From Pseudomonadota bacterium (GTDB lineage Bacteria; Pseudomonadota; Alphaproteobacteria; Acetobacterales; Acetobacteraceae), in the NCBI GenBank assembly GCA_021801255.1, contig JAJYYH010000023.1, forward strand, positions 1 through 64,000: 64,000 bases of DNA. Direction: 5' to 3'. The notes beneath the pieces were generated by a model. The model was not told the origin of the DNA, made no database searches, and was given only the letters and a program-made list of their open reading frames with translations. The translations under genes were made by a program, and so were the position numbers. The stretch's first letter is position 1. Every line of letters begins with the position of its first letter. This document shows, in pieces, positions 28,154 to 37,146 of the stretch.

Positions 28154-29422
28154 ATTCATGGCGTCAAAGAAATCCTGATTTGTTTTGCTGTATTTCAGCT
28201 TGTCCAGCAGGAATTCCATGGCATCGGTGGTGCCCATCGGGTTGAGGATGCGGCGTAGCACCCACATTTTCGACAGCATCCCTTTATCCACCAGGAGTTC
28301 TTCCTTGCGGGTGCCGGATTTGGTGATATCGATCGCCGGGAAGGTGCGCTTGTCGGAAAGCTTGCGATCGAGGATGATTTCGGAGTTACCGGTGCCCTTG
28401 AACTCCTCGAAGATCACCTCGTCCATGCGGCTGCCGGTGTCGATCAGGGCGGTGGCGATGATGGTGAGGCTGCCGCCTTCCTCGATGTTGCGCGCCGCGC
28501 CGAAAAAGCGCTTCGGACGTTGCAGCGCATTGGCATCGACGCCGCCCGTCAGCACCTTGCCCGATGATGGAACGACGGTGTTGTAGGCGCGCGCGAGGCG
28601 GGTGATGCTGTCCAGCAGGATCACTACGTCGCGCTTGTGCTCGACCAGGCGCTTGGCTTTCTCCAGCACCATTTCCGTAACTTGCACATGCCGCGTTGCC
28701 GGCTCGTCGAAGGTCGAGCTGACAACCTCGCCATGCACGCTGCGCGCCATGTCGGTAACTTCCTCGGGCCGCTCGTCGATCAGCAGCACGATGAGGAACA
28801 CCTCGGGGTGATTGGCGGCGATGGCGGTGGCGATATTCTGCAGCATAACGGTCTTGCCGGTGCGCGGCGGCGCCACGATCAGCGCGCGCTGGCCGAGGCC
28901 GATCGGGGCGATGAGATCGATCACGCGGGGGGTGAAATCCTTGCCCGGCGCCTTCGCGACCGACTGGAAATTCTCGGTCTCCATCTTCAGCCGCTGAGTC
29001 GGGTAGAGCGGCGTCAGGTTGTCGAAATTGATGCGATGACGCACCGCTTCGGGCGGCTCGAAATTGATGGTGTTGACCTTGAGCAGGGAAAAATACCGCT
29101 CGCCGTCCTTGGGCGCGCGGATTTGACCTTCCACCGAATCGCCGGTGCGCAGCGCGAAGCGGCGCACCTGCGTCGGGCTCACATAGATGTCATCAGGGCC
29201 CGGGAGATAATTGGCCTGCGGGCTGCGCAGAAAGCCAAAACCGTCTGGCAGGATCTCAAGCGTGCCTTCGCCGCTGATCGCCTGATCGTTTTCGGCGAGC
29301 GTCTTGAGGATCGCGAACATCATATCCTGCTTGCGCAGCGAGGAGGCGTTCTCGATCTGGAGGGATTCGGCAAAACTCAGCAGATCAGCGGGTGATTTTG
29401 CCTTGAGTTCGGCGAGATGCAT
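28148..29422 (-). CDS. rho: Transcription termination factor Rho
   Basis: Hexameric RNA helicase that ends transcription. About 424 residues from the start at 29422 ([19 protein letters not shown]), which matches alphaproteobacterial Rho; the frame is open further upstream. The N-terminal RNA-binding part has [22 protein letters not shown]. The ATPase core shows Walker [10 protein letters not shown], Walker [17 protein letters not shown], and the Q/R-loop region around GTRKEELL. Confidence 0.95.
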   Translation of the reverse strand: MHLAELKAKSPADLLSFAESLQIENASSLRKQDMMFAILKTLAENDQAISGEGTLEILPDGFGFLRSPQANYLPGPDDIYVSPTQVRRFALRTGDSVEGQIRAPKDGERYFSLLKVNTINFEPPEAVRHRINFDNLTPLYPTQRLKMETENFQSVAKAPGKDFTPRVIDLIAPIGLGQRALIVAPPRTGKTVMLQNIATAIAANHPEVFLIVLLIDERPEEVTDMARSVHGEVVSSTFDEPATRHVQVTEMVLEKAKRLVEHKRDVVILLDSITRLARAYNTVVPSSGKVLTGGVDANALQRPKRFFGAARNIEEGGSLTIIATALIDTGSRMDEVIFEEFKGTGNSEIILDRKLSDKRTFPAIDITKSGTRKEELLVDKGMLSKMWVLRRILNPMGTTDAMEFLLDKLKYSKTNQDFFDAMNT

Positions 29423-29692
29423 CGGTGAGGCCTCGAAAACCATCGCGGGGGAATGCGCAGATATGTTGTCTGCGGACCACAAGCCGGCACACGGAACCAT
29501 GACGCCGGCGCGGTCGGGAAGATTGGGAAAAGAGACCAGCGGCGAGAACGCCACACGGCCAGGACAAAAAGACCGTAGAGAAGCCCCCTTCTCCCGTCAA
29601 GCGCCAGATGGGACAAAATTTTTGCGCTTCAAGCCCCGCGCCGCCGGATGTCGAGGGGGAGCGGCGAGATTCTTGCCGACCTGGCGCGCAGT

Positions 29693-30844
29693 CTAGCCGC
29701 CGAGTGCGCCCGAGGCCCGCAGCGCCTCGGCATCGAGGCCCAATTCGGCGAGGATCGTGGCACTTTCCGCCGCGGGCGGCGTGGGTGGGCGGGGCGGGGC
29801 AGGGGGGGTGCGGCTGAAGCGCGGCGCCGGGGCGGGCTGGGTTACGCCATTGATTTCAATAAAACTACCGCGCGCGCGATTATGCGGATGCAGCGGCGCC
29901 TCGGCGAGCGAGAGCACGCCGAGCGCGCAGGCATCCGTCCCTTCCAGGATTTTCGCCCAGGTCTCGCGGCTCCGCGTGGCAATGATCGCGGTCAGCGCCG
30001 CGCGGAGCGCCGGCCACAGCGCCTGGTCATACTGGCCCTTCACGAATGCGTCATCGAGGCCGATCCTTCGGGCCAGCTCGGCGAAGAATTTCGGCTCAAG
30101 CGCGGCGATCGAGAGATATTTTCCATCCGCCGTCGCATAGGTGTCATAGAATGGCGCGCCGCCATCGAGCAGGTTGGCGGCGCGCCGGTCCTGCCACAGC
30201 CCGGCGGCGTGGAGCGCGTAGAATGGCGTCATCAACAGTGCCGCCCCCTCCGCCATCGCTGCGTCCACCACTTGGCCGCTTCCCGAGCGCGTGCGCTCCA
30301 GCAGGGCGGCGAGCACGCCAACCACCAGGAACATCGCGCCGCCGCCGTAATCGCCGACGAGATTGAGCGGCGGTACTGGCGGCGCTTCCGCCCGGCCGAT
30401 GCCGTGCGCCACGCCGGCGAGTGCTATGTAATTGAGATCGTGCCCGGCAGCTTCGGCGAGCGGGCCGCTCTGGCCGAAACCGGTCATGCGGCCATAGACC
30501 AGGCGCGGGTTACGGGCGAGGCATATCTCCGGCCCGAAGCCAAGTCTTTCGGCGACGCCGGGGCGGAACCCCTCGATCAGCGCGTCGGCGGTCTCGACGA
30601 GGCGGAGCAGCACCGCGACCGCGGCCGCGCATTTGAGGTCCAGGGTGAGCGAGCGGCGACCGCGCCGCGTCGCGTCCCGCTCGGGCGCCAGCCTCGCGGT
30701 CTCGCCGGGACGGTCAATGCGGATGACCTCGGCGCCGAGATCGGCAAGCAGCATGGCGGCGAAGGGGCCGGGCCCGATGCCGGCGAGTTCCACGACCCGC
30801 AGACCGGCGAGCGGCCCCGCTGTCGCGGTTTCGGCCTTTTTCAT
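29693..30844 (-). CDS. CaiB/BaiF family protein, alpha-methylacyl-CoA racemase-like
   Basis: 383 residues, class III CoA-transferase fold. It starts with [20 protein letters not shown]. Residues aligned with the mycobacterial racemase site are present: His135 in [12 protein letters not shown], Asp165 in [12 protein letters not shown] and a Glu in AALEPKFF. That favours a racemase of 2-methylacyl-CoA over a CoA-transferase. The neighbouring acyl-CoA ligase, divergent from it, suggests branched-chain fatty acid or isoprenoid breakdown. Confidence 0.82.
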   Translation of the reverse strand: MKKAETATAGPLAGLRVVELAGIGPGPFAAMLLADLGAEVIRIDRPGETARLAPERDATRRGRRSLTLDLKCAAAVAVLLRLVETADALIEGFRPGVAERLGFGPEICLARNPRLVYGRMTGFGQSGPLAEAAGHDLNYIALAGVAHGIGRAEAPPVPPLNLVGDYGGGAMFLVVGVLAALLERTRSGSGQVVDAAMAEGAALLMTPFYALHAAGLWQDRRAANLLDGGAPFYDTYATADGKYLSIAALEPKFFAELARRIGLDDAFVKGQYDQALWPALRAALTAIIATRSRETWAKILEGTDACALGVLSLAEAPLHPHNRARGSFIEINGVTQPAPAPRFSRTPPAPPRPPTPPAAESATILAELGLDAEALRASGALGG

Positions 30845-31006
30845 TGGTTCCCCTACTTTTCCCGTTGTTTCTCACCAAGCTATCCGAGCGAAGTTTCGCG
30901 GGCCGCCCAGAGAGCGTCAATCCTGCCGCCCAACTGGCCTGCCGCCCAACTGGTTGCGAAATCCGCCGGCAATGGCACACTCGGCGCCAAAGCCAGGGAG
31001 AACGCC

Positions 31007-32584
31007 ATGGACGAGCTGGAGTGCTGGGCTGCGCGGCATCCCGAAAAATCCGCCGTGATCTTTCCGCAGTCGGCGCGGGCGCGGGATTTCGCGACCCTCG
31101 ATGGCAACGCCAACCGGCTGGCGCAAGGGCTCATCGGGCGTGGCCTGGAGCCGGGCGCGATGGTTGCAGTACTGCTCGAAAATCGCCCGGAGATTTTTGA
31201 AATCGCCTGGGCGGCGCGGCGCGGCGGGCTCTATTACGCGATGTTGAACAGCCATCTGCGCGCCCGCGAGATCGCCTATCTGCTCGCCGATTGCGGTGCC
31301 GCGCTGCTGTTCGTAAGCCGCGCGCTGCTCGCCTTGGTTCCGGCCGAATGGCGCGCGCGGTGGCCGATTGTCTGCCTCGCCTCGCCCTCGTCCGAGGCCG
31401 AGGCGGGTGATGCGGCGCCGCTTTATTCCTATGACTCCTATGACGCCTTGCTGGCCAGTAATCCGCGGCCGGCGCCTCTGCCCGAGCGCCCGGTGGGGCG
31501 CGAATTCCTCTATTCCTCCGGCACGTCGGGGCGGCCCAAGGGGATACGTTTTCCGCTGCTCGCCGCCGCTCAGCGGGGTGTTATGCAGCCCGGCGAAAAG
31601 CTGCTCGATCAAACCCTTCGCTTCGGCGCCGACAGCGTCTATCTCTCGCCCGCCCCGCTCTATCACGCCGCCCCGCATGTCTATTCTCTGCATGCCATGT
31701 CACGCGGCAAGACCGTCATCGCGCTGGAAAAATTTGAGCCTGAGACGGCGCTTTCCGCGATCCAGCGCTATCGCGTCACGCATAGCCAATGGGTGCCAAC
31801 CATGTTTGTCCGCATGCTGGCGCTCCCCGAAATCGTGCGCGCGCAGTATGATCTGAGTTCGCACACCCGCGCGATCCACGCCGCCGCCCCGTGCCCGATC
31901 CATGTCAAGGAGCGGATGATCGCCTGGTGGGGGCCGATCCTGGTCGAATACTATGCCGGCTCGGAGCGCATCGGCACCACGCTGATCGAGAGCGCCGCGT
32001 GGCTCGCGCATAAAGGCTCTGTTGGGCGTGCGATATACGGCACAATCCATATTCTCGATGAAGACGGCAATGATCTGCCACCGGGCGAGGTGGGGGGCAT
32101 CTGGTTCGAGGGCACCGGCGGCTTCGCTTATCACAACGACCCGGAAAAGACCCGCGCAAGCTATAACGCGCGGGGCTTCGCCACCCTCGGCGATCTCGGT
32201 TTTCTCGACGCCGAGGGTTATCTTTATCTCAGCGATCGCCGCAGCGATCTCATTATCTCCGCCGGCGCCAATGTTTATCCCGCGGAAATCGAAAGCGTAT
32301 TGCTGGAACATCCGCTGATCGCCGATGCCGCGGCGATCGGCGTGCCCGACGAGGATCAGGGCGAGGTGGTGCTCGCGGCGATCGAGCCGGTCGCGTCACC
32401 GGAGAGTATCGGTCTCACCCCAGGCGCGATCATCGCGTTCTGTCGCGAACACATGGCGAGCATCAAATGCCCGCGCCATGTGGTGTTCCTCGAACGCTTG
32501 CCGCGCACGCCCACGGGCAAGCTGTTGCGGCGCGAGTTGAAGGAGCGTTTCCGTTCAGAAATGGCTCCAGCCGCCCGCGCCTAG
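31007..32584 (+). CDS. Acyl-CoA synthetase (AMP-forming)
   Basis: 525 residues of the ANL superfamily. The start at 31007 follows AGGGAG; upstream the open frame runs antisense to the racemase gene. Motifs: the P-loop LYSSGTSGRPKG, VEYYAGSERIG, GDLGFLDAEGYLYLSDRRSDL, AGANVYPAEIE and the lysine in PRTPTGKLLRREL. It activates a carboxylic acid to acyl-CoA; chain length unknown. The final 30 bp overlap the 3' end of thiL on the other strand. Confidence 0.88.
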   Translation: MDELECWAARHPEKSAVIFPQSARARDFATLDGNANRLAQGLIGRGLEPGAMVAVLLENRPEIFEIAWAARRGGLYYAMLNSHLRAREIAYLLADCGAALLFVSRALLALVPAEWRARWPIVCLASPSSEAEAGDAAPLYSYDSYDALLASNPRPAPLPERPVGREFLYSSGTSGRPKGIRFPLLAAAQRGVMQPGEKLLDQTLRFGADSVYLSPAPLYHAAPHVYSLHAMSRGKTVIALEKFEPETALSAIQRYRVTHSQWVPTMFVRMLALPEIVRAQYDLSSHTRAIHAAAPCPIHVKERMIAWWGPILVEYYAGSERIGTTLIESAAWLAHKGSVGRAIYGTIHILDEDGNDLPPGEVGGIWFEGTGGFAYHNDPEKTRASYNARGFATLGDLGFLDAEGYLYLSDRRSDLIISAGANVYPAEIESVLLEHPLIADAAAIGVPDEDQGEVVLAAIEPVASPESIGLTPGAIIAFCREHMASIKCPRHVVFLERLPRTPTGKLLRRELKERFRSEMAPAARA

Positions 32585-33508
32585 CGCCAAAGCCTGGCCA
32601 TCGGCACCGCGCACCTGGACGACGGGCGGGCCGGCGATGAATGTGCCGATGCGCGAAAACGCAACACCGCCCTCGCGGCCCGCCTGATGAAGAGCGCCTT
32701 CGCGCTCGGGCGGAACGGCAAGGACCAATTCATAGTCATCACCCCCGGTCAGGCAGGTGGTGAGAAAGGCCGGCCCCGCCGCGCGCGCCGCTTCCGAGCG
32801 TGGCACCGCTTCGGCTTCGATCGCCGCCGCAAGGCCGGCGGCGCGGCAGAGATGGCCGAGATCCTGGACCAGGCCATCGGAAATATCTGCCCCGGCATGG
32901 GCGATGCCGGCGAGATCGAGGCCGAGCCGGGGCTCGGGCAGGAGATAGCGTCGGGCAAGGAAACCGGTCGGATCGGCAAGGGCGCCGCGCCGGACGGCAA
33001 GACCGAGGGCGGCATCGCCGATCGTGCCGCTGACGAAGACGCCATCACCCGGCTGCGCGCCGGATCGCAAGAGCGCCTGGCCGGGCGCGACGGTGCCGAA
33101 AATGGTGAGCGAGAGAGCGATCGACCCCGGCGTGGATGTAGTGTCGCCGCCGAGCAGGCTGAGGCCGAATTGCGCCTGATCGACGGCCAGCCCGGCGGCG
33201 AAGGCAGCAAACCAGTCATCTGGCGTTGTCCTCGGCACCGCGAGCGTCAGCAGGTAGCCGTAGGGGGTCGCGGCCATCGCGGCAAGATCGGAGAGATTGA
33301 CCCGCAGCAGCTTGCGCGCGACGAGATCGGGCGGATCTTCCGCGAAAAAATGCACGCCCTCAATCAGCGCATCGGCTGAGACGACGAATTGCCGATCCCC
33401 GCGCACCGGCAAAACCGCCGCGTCATCGGCAAGATCGAGTGCGCTCGCTCCGGCGAGCGGGCGGAAATGCCGCGCGATCAGGGCGAATTCACGTGCCGTT
33501 TCCGCCAT
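32555..33508 (-). CDS. thiL: Thiamine-monophosphate kinase
   Basis: Phosphorylates thiamine monophosphate to the diphosphate cofactor. 317 residues from 33508 (MAETAREFALIARHF). Seen are DDAAVLPV, VSADALIEGVHF, RKLLRVNLSDLAAM, LLGGDTTSTPG, the DISDGLVQDLGHL motif and TGGDDYEL. No nusB or ribH is adjacent. Confidence 0.93.
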   Translation of the reverse strand: MAETAREFALIARHFRPLAGASALDLADDAAVLPVRGDRQFVVSADALIEGVHFFAEDPPDLVARKLLRVNLSDLAAMAATPYGYLLTLAVPRTTPDDWFAAFAAGLAVDQAQFGLSLLGGDTTSTPGSIALSLTIFGTVAPGQALLRSGAQPGDGVFVSGTIGDAALGLAVRRGALADPTGFLARRYLLPEPRLGLDLAGIAHAGADISDGLVQDLGHLCRAAGLAAAIEAEAVPRSEAARAAGPAFLTTCLTGGDDYELVLAVPPEREGALHQAGREGGVAFSRIGTFIAGPPVVQVRGADGQALALGAGGWSHF

Positions 33509-33760
33509 GGCTGACCTCGTCTTTCGCCCGCGCAGCGAGGATACCGCGATGTGGTCAAGTTCCATCGTACCAGACGCAGTTGAATAAATTATTGAGACGA
33601 TTCAGAAAAGTGCTTTTCTGTTGCCACGCAAAGGATCGCTCTGGTGCAGAATGCGTTCTCGAACGCCCTATCGAGGTGATAGCCAAACACATCCCGCTTT
33701 TCCGGACAAGGCGTGAAACGCTGGCGTTGCTGATCATGCGCTAAGGCACGATCCGCCGAT

Positions 33761-33801
33761 GGCGGCTGGCGGCTGGCGGCTGGCGGCTGGCGGCTGGCGG
33801 C
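33761..33801. repeat. Heptanucleotide tandem repeat
   Basis: Five full units of GGCGGCT and a sixth of six bases. Located at the edge of the transposase remnant. Confidence 0.85.
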
Positions 33802-33819
33802 GCATGTGGCGACGGGGGG

Positions 33820-34026
33820 ACGACCGGCTCGGTACGGCCGCGGTTTTATCGGCTGTTCCAGTATGTTGCGGGGGATGGCACGACGATGGCGCGGGTGCTC
33901 GCCGAGTCATGGGGCCTGCGCGGCAAGCCGTGGGTTCTCGCGATCGCGCGCACCACCTGGGAGTTTCGCAAGGCGACCATCAACACCCTGATGGTTTTGG
34001 CTGACTGGAACGGCGAGGCCGCGTAG
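33820..34026 (+). pseudogene. IS4-family transposase remnant
   Basis: A frame ending in TAG at 34024 translates to RFYRLFQYVAGDGTTMARVLAE, then GLRGKPWVLAIARTTWEF and RKATINTLMVLADWNGEAA. IS4-type transposases have the pattern LAIDRTNWKFGKxxINILML; here the catalytic Asp is Ala (IARTTW for IDRTNW). Both N- and C-terminal parts are missing, so it is a dead fragment. No inverted terminal repeats seen. Confidence 0.7.
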
Positions 34027-34264
34027 CGTGATGGGTGCAAGACCCACAGCTCGGCGGCTACCCACAAGCTTCACAGCGCCACAGCAACCAGAAGGATTGA
34101 TTCTGAATGCGATTCCGGGGATCATGACAACCAGCAACCGGGAACCGGTCTTAGCTTTTTCTCCCCCGGAACCTGTTCAGTTCAGAACCTGTCCGGTTCA
34201 CCGGTACCGTCGCGCCCGCTCTCGCGTGTGCGTTGCCTGAACAGGCGAAAATGGAGTCCAACGC

Positions 34265-34708
34265 ATGGCTGACTATGTGTCCGTCACGACGACACGCCAA
34301 AGCAAGTATCAATTCATGGTTGATTTCGGGCCAGAAATTGCGGCGCTGATCGCGGATGAGCCGGTGCCGATTGGCGCGGGCACCGGCCCCTCGCCGACGC
34401 ATTTGCTGGCGGCCGCGGTCGCGAATTGCCTTTCCGCGAGCTTGGTTTTTGCCCTCGGTAAGTTCAAGGAAGACCCCGGACCCCTGGTTGCAACGGCGGT
34501 CTGCGCAGTCGAACGGAACGAGAAAAACCGTTTAAGGGTACAAAATATCGCGATCACCATCACCCTTGGCGCGGCGGTGGAGTCACTGCCTCACCTCGAG
34601 AGAGCCTTGGTACAATTCGAGGATTTCTGCACGGTTTCGCAAAGCGTGCGGAACGGGATCCCGTTCACGGTATCGGTCAAGGGCGCCGATGGCCGCGTGC
34701 TCAAATAG
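34265..34708 (+). CDS. OsmC-family peroxiredoxin-like protein
   Basis: 147 residues. The two family cysteines are present: VANCLSASLVFALGKF and DFCTVSQSVRNGIPF. OsmC/Ohr proteins reduce organic peroxides; this one is closer to general OsmC than to Ohr. Stands alone next to an IS remnant. Confidence 0.82.
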   Translation: MADYVSVTTTRQSKYQFMVDFGPEIAALIADEPVPIGAGTGPSPTHLLAAAVANCLSASLVFALGKFKEDPGPLVATAVCAVERNEKNRLRVQNIAITITLGAAVESLPHLERALVQFEDFCTVSQSVRNGIPFTVSVKGADGRVLK

Positions 34709-35085
34709 CGGCGTCTGTGCCGGGGCGATCATCGCGGCGAGGGAGGCGCTGTTTCATTCGCCCTGCAGCCGTCGCGAAAATGGCCGACAGAGCCGCGCGG
34801 TTCGGCGCCACAAGCCGCGCAGGATCAGCCGCGTGGAAAAACCCCGCGGCTCATCGCGCCATAAGCCGAAACCTGTTTGCCCGGGCGGGTAGGTTCCTGA
34901 AATGAATGGATTGCAGCGCCGCAAGGCCCGAGCGCTGCGCGCCCGCCCGACAGGATTACCATTGCAGACGCGGCCTCGATTGAAACCAAGCATTGTAGCC
35001 TCTCTTCGGTTGATAGTGGCGTTTGTCCCCGACGATATTTTATCGCCGGGGACGAGAGCACAAACGAGCGAGAAGATCCTCTCCC
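34709..35085. other. Gap between OsmC and padR genes
   Basis: No gene supported. Holds a long imperfect hairpin at 35021-35065 near the padR end. Confidence 0.55.
35021..35065. terminator. Long hairpin near the padR 3' end
   Basis: GTCCCCG and CGGGGAC enclose a second stem CGATA/TATCG with a TTT loop, with one mismatch between. Outer GTTTGT and ACAAAC can also pair. It may end padR transcription, but no T-run follows. Confidence 0.45.
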
Positions 35086-35646
35086 TCAACTCGCGGCGAT
35101 CTGCCGCGCTGCCTGCTCGATGATATTTTGCACGCGCTGACTTTCGCCTTCGCTCCAGGAGCCAGGATGCAGCACCAACGCCTGGCGCAGCGTCTGCATT
35201 GCCTGCTGAACGTTTTCCGGCGTCATCTGCCCTGAAAGGGCGCGGCCAGCCAGTTCCATCCGGGTCATCACGCCCTCCACGCTGGCGCTATTGGCCTGCA
35301 AAAACGCCATCCCCGCCTGCGTCAGTTCAAAGCGACGTTTACCATCGCCTGCCGGGTCGAGTGCTTTGGGCTGGATCAGCCCCTGCTCCTCGAGCAGGGT
35401 CAATGTCGGATAGACCGCGCCGGGGCTCGGCGTATAGCTGCCCGCGAAGCGCTCCTCGATGGTCCGGATCAGCTCGTAGCCGTGGCGTGGCTGTTCGGCG
35501 AGAAGTGCCAGAAGCGCGATCCTGAGATCGCCGTGAGCAAAAACGCGATCGCCGCGGCCGCGCCGCCCGCCCATGCCCATGCCCATACCGCGCCGCCGCC
35601 CCATCCCGGAGCCATTGCAGCCACAGCCTTGGTTGGATGCAAACAT
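35086..35646 (-). CDS. PadR-family regulator, YqjI-like, with metal-rich N-terminus
   Basis: 186 residues. The winged-helix part (HGDLRIALLALLAEQPRHGYELI, then EERFAGSYTPSPGAVYPTLT) closely resembles E. coli YqjI, a nickel-responsive PadR repressor of iron homeostasis genes. Like YqjI it has a low-complexity N-terminal tail, here with CGC (Cys8, Cys10) and Gly/Met/Arg repeats (GMGMGMGG) in place of His clusters. Metal sensing is therefore plausible but inferred. The Met- and Cys-containing tail could favour copper or nickel. Confidence 0.82.
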   Translation of the reverse strand: MFASNQGCGCNGSGMGRRRGMGMGMGGRRGRGDRVFAHGDLRIALLALLAEQPRHGYELIRTIEERFAGSYTPSPGAVYPTLTLLEEQGLIQPKALDPAGDGKRRFELTQAGMAFLQANSASVEGVMTRMELAGRALSGQMTPENVQQAMQTLRQALVLHPGSWSEGESQRVQNIIEQAARQIAAS

Positions 35647-35665
35647 CGGAAAACCTCCTCACAAA

Positions 35666-35687
35666 AAGATATAACTAACTTAAGATA
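35666..35687. promoter_or_regulatory. Candidate PadR operator upstream of padR
   Basis: AAGATATAAC at 35666-35675 and TTAAGATA at 35680-35687 lie 20 bp before the padR start. The same AAGATATAAC, preceded by TT to make TTAAGATA, occurs at 37036-37047 over the cydA promoter. PadR proteins often autoregulate. Confidence 0.45.
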
Positions 35688-35740
35688 GTCTTTTTGTCTT
35701 TTCAAGGGCAGGACGACCCAGGGCAAAAAAACACTCGCGA

Positions 35741-36871
35741 TCACGCGCGGTAGTGCCGTAAATAGCGCCACTCGAAGGCGCGCTTGGCGAGATGCCAGAG
35801 GGGATTGGGCAGAACGAGCGAGCGTTCCGGCGTGCGGTAAACCATGACGCCGCTGTTCAGGGTATCGACGATGCAGACCAGTTCGGCCTTGAACGTCGCG
35901 CCACTTGGCCTGCCGGCGAGAAAGGCGATGGCGTTTTCTACCGCGGTCGCCGCCTGCAGATCGGCCGTGTGTCCCTGCTTGGGGAGCCAATCGGGCGCCC
36001 CGGCATAGGAGCCGGCATCGCCGGCCACGAATACGCCCGGAAAGCCGGGCACCTGGCAGGTGAGATCCGATTGGAAGAAGCCTCCAGGCGACAGCGGCAA
36101 ACCACTCGCGCCCGCCCACTCGGACCCAGTCATGCCAGGGACAAAGGCGATCAGATCGGCGGCAATCTCGCCCCCCTCGGTCTTGATGGCGCCGGCGTCG
36201 AAGCCCGTGATCCGATGTCCGAGATGGGTGCGGATATGGCGCTTTTCCATTTCCAGGAGCAGCCGTGCCACGGCTTTCGACCCCAGCCGGTTGCCAGGCT
36301 CACGCATGGGGTTGAAAAAAACCAGGTCGAAACGCGCGCGCCGGCCCGTGCGCCGCAGATAGCTCTCAATGCCGAATAACAGCTCGAATACCGGTCCGCC
36401 GCGCACCGCCGGCGGCTCCTTGGGGTTGCTGGCAAAACCGAAGGCGAGCGTGCCGCCGGCGAGACCATTGAGGCGATCGCGGATCGCTTCCGCCGCTTCC
36501 AGCCCGTCGCAAATCGCCCAACTGTGCTCGATGCCGGGGAGCGCTCGCAACCCGCGTCCCCCGCTGGCGATGATCAGCGCCTCGTTCGCCACCTCCCCGG
36601 CTGTGGTGACGACGATGCGCCCGCCGTCCTTGAGCCCGAGCGCTCGGGCCTGGTGGAAATGCACCCGCGTGCGTTGCAAAAACGGGCCCAAGGGAAGCAG
36701 GATATCCTTTGCCGTGCGCAATCTGGTCGGAATCCAGATCAGGCTCGGATAATAGAGAAAGGTGGCCTCCGGCGCGATCAGCGTGATGTCGGCTTGCGGC
36801 ATTTTGCGGCGGAGCAGGCGAATGGCGGTCAGGCCCGCGAAACCGGCGCCGATGATGGTGATTTTCGCCAT
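35741..36871 (-). CDS. FAD/NAD(P)-dependent oxidoreductase, sulfide:quinone reductase-like
   Basis: 376 residues. The FAD motif GAGFAGLTAIR is near the start, and FVAGDAGS is the second FAD-binding segment. C-terminal membrane-facing sequence (LWHLAKRAFEWRYLRHY) suits a quinone reductase. SQR carries a catalytic Cys two residues before the GP of a C-x-GPxYE motif; here that place is Arg157 (RGGPVFE). The other Cys (Cys333 in ELVCIVDTLNSG) is kept. So it is SQR-related but probably not a classic sulfide oxidase. Divergent from cydA. Confidence 0.75.
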   Translation of the reverse strand: MAKITIIGAGFAGLTAIRLLRRKMPQADITLIAPEATFLYYPSLIWIPTRLRTAKDILLPLGPFLQRTRVHFHQARALGLKDGGRIVVTTAGEVANEALIIASGGRGLRALPGIEHSWAICDGLEAAEAIRDRLNGLAGGTLAFGFASNPKEPPAVRGGPVFELLFGIESYLRRTGRRARFDLVFFNPMREPGNRLGSKAVARLLLEMEKRHIRTHLGHRITGFDAGAIKTEGGEIAADLIAFVPGMTGSEWAGASGLPLSPGGFFQSDLTCQVPGFPGVFVAGDAGSYAGAPDWLPKQGHTADLQAATAVENAIAFLAGRPSGATFKAELVCIVDTLNSGVMVYRTPERSLVLPNPLWHLAKRAFEWRYLRHYRA

Positions 36872-36893
36872 TTTTTATTTCTCCTACACAACG

Positions 36894-36907
36894 TTGATCT
36901 AACGCAA
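36894..36907. promoter_or_regulatory. Weak FNR/FixK-like box
   Basis: TTGATCTAACGCAA fits TTGAT-N4-ATCAA at 8 of 10 positions. It lies 23 bp before the start of the SQR-like gene. Confidence 0.25.
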
Positions 36908-36965
36908 TGCCCGGTCCGGCGGATGAGGCATGATGATCCGCCATGGCGGGGGAGGTGCGTATCGT

Positions 36966-36996
36966 CCGGTGCCGTCTGGCTTTTCAAACCGAGACA
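36966..36996 (+). repeat. 31-bp dispersed repeat, copy 2, in the cydA divergent region
   Basis: ccggtgccg, tct, then ggcttttcaaaccgagaca. The partner is at 2950-2980. It lies just upstream of the cydA -35 box. Confidence 0.7.
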
Positions 36997-37012
36997 TCAC
37001 CTACCACCTTCC

Positions 37013-37047
37013 TTGACAGACGGAATACGCTACTCTTAAGATATAAC
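37013..37047 (+). promoter_or_regulatory. Sigma-70-type cydA promoter with overlapping operator candidate
   Basis: TTGACA at 37013-37018, an 18-bp spacer and TAAGAT at 37037-37042. The -10 overlaps AAGATATAAC (37038-37047), shared with the padR upstream region. A repressor bound here would block the promoter. Confidence 0.55.
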
Positions 37048-37146
37048 GAAACACTGCGCGAGTCCATCCGCCGCCGGCTGCCTTGGCGCTGATCGTCTCG
37101 CCTGAAGCACGAGGGGCGGGATGCGTTTGATTGAGGGAGCCCTGCG

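Larger units (their letters stand above)
33509..34264. other. Gene-poor region with IS remnant
   Basis: Between thiL and the OsmC gene. It holds a hairpin CAGAAAA/TTTTCTG at 33603-33620, a heptamer tandem repeat (33761-33801), and an IS4-type transposase remnant (33820-34026). The final 230 bp before 34265 hold no gene I can support. Confidence 0.6.

Noticed and set aside
30046-30366. Arg-rich plus-strand frames in this area
   Set aside because: Antisense shadows of the racemase gene with no recognisable domain.
29648-31006. Very long open frame upstream of the acyl-CoA ligase, which would make a 978-residue protein
   Set aside because: The extra part is antisense to the racemase gene and shows Arg/Gly/Ala-rich low-complexity translation. 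Family similarity starts at 31007 with a good ribosome-binding site.
33640-33680. AGAATGCGTTCT and GAACGCCCT resembling arms of the dispersed repeat
   Set aside because: Order and spacing do not fit the element and no core is present.
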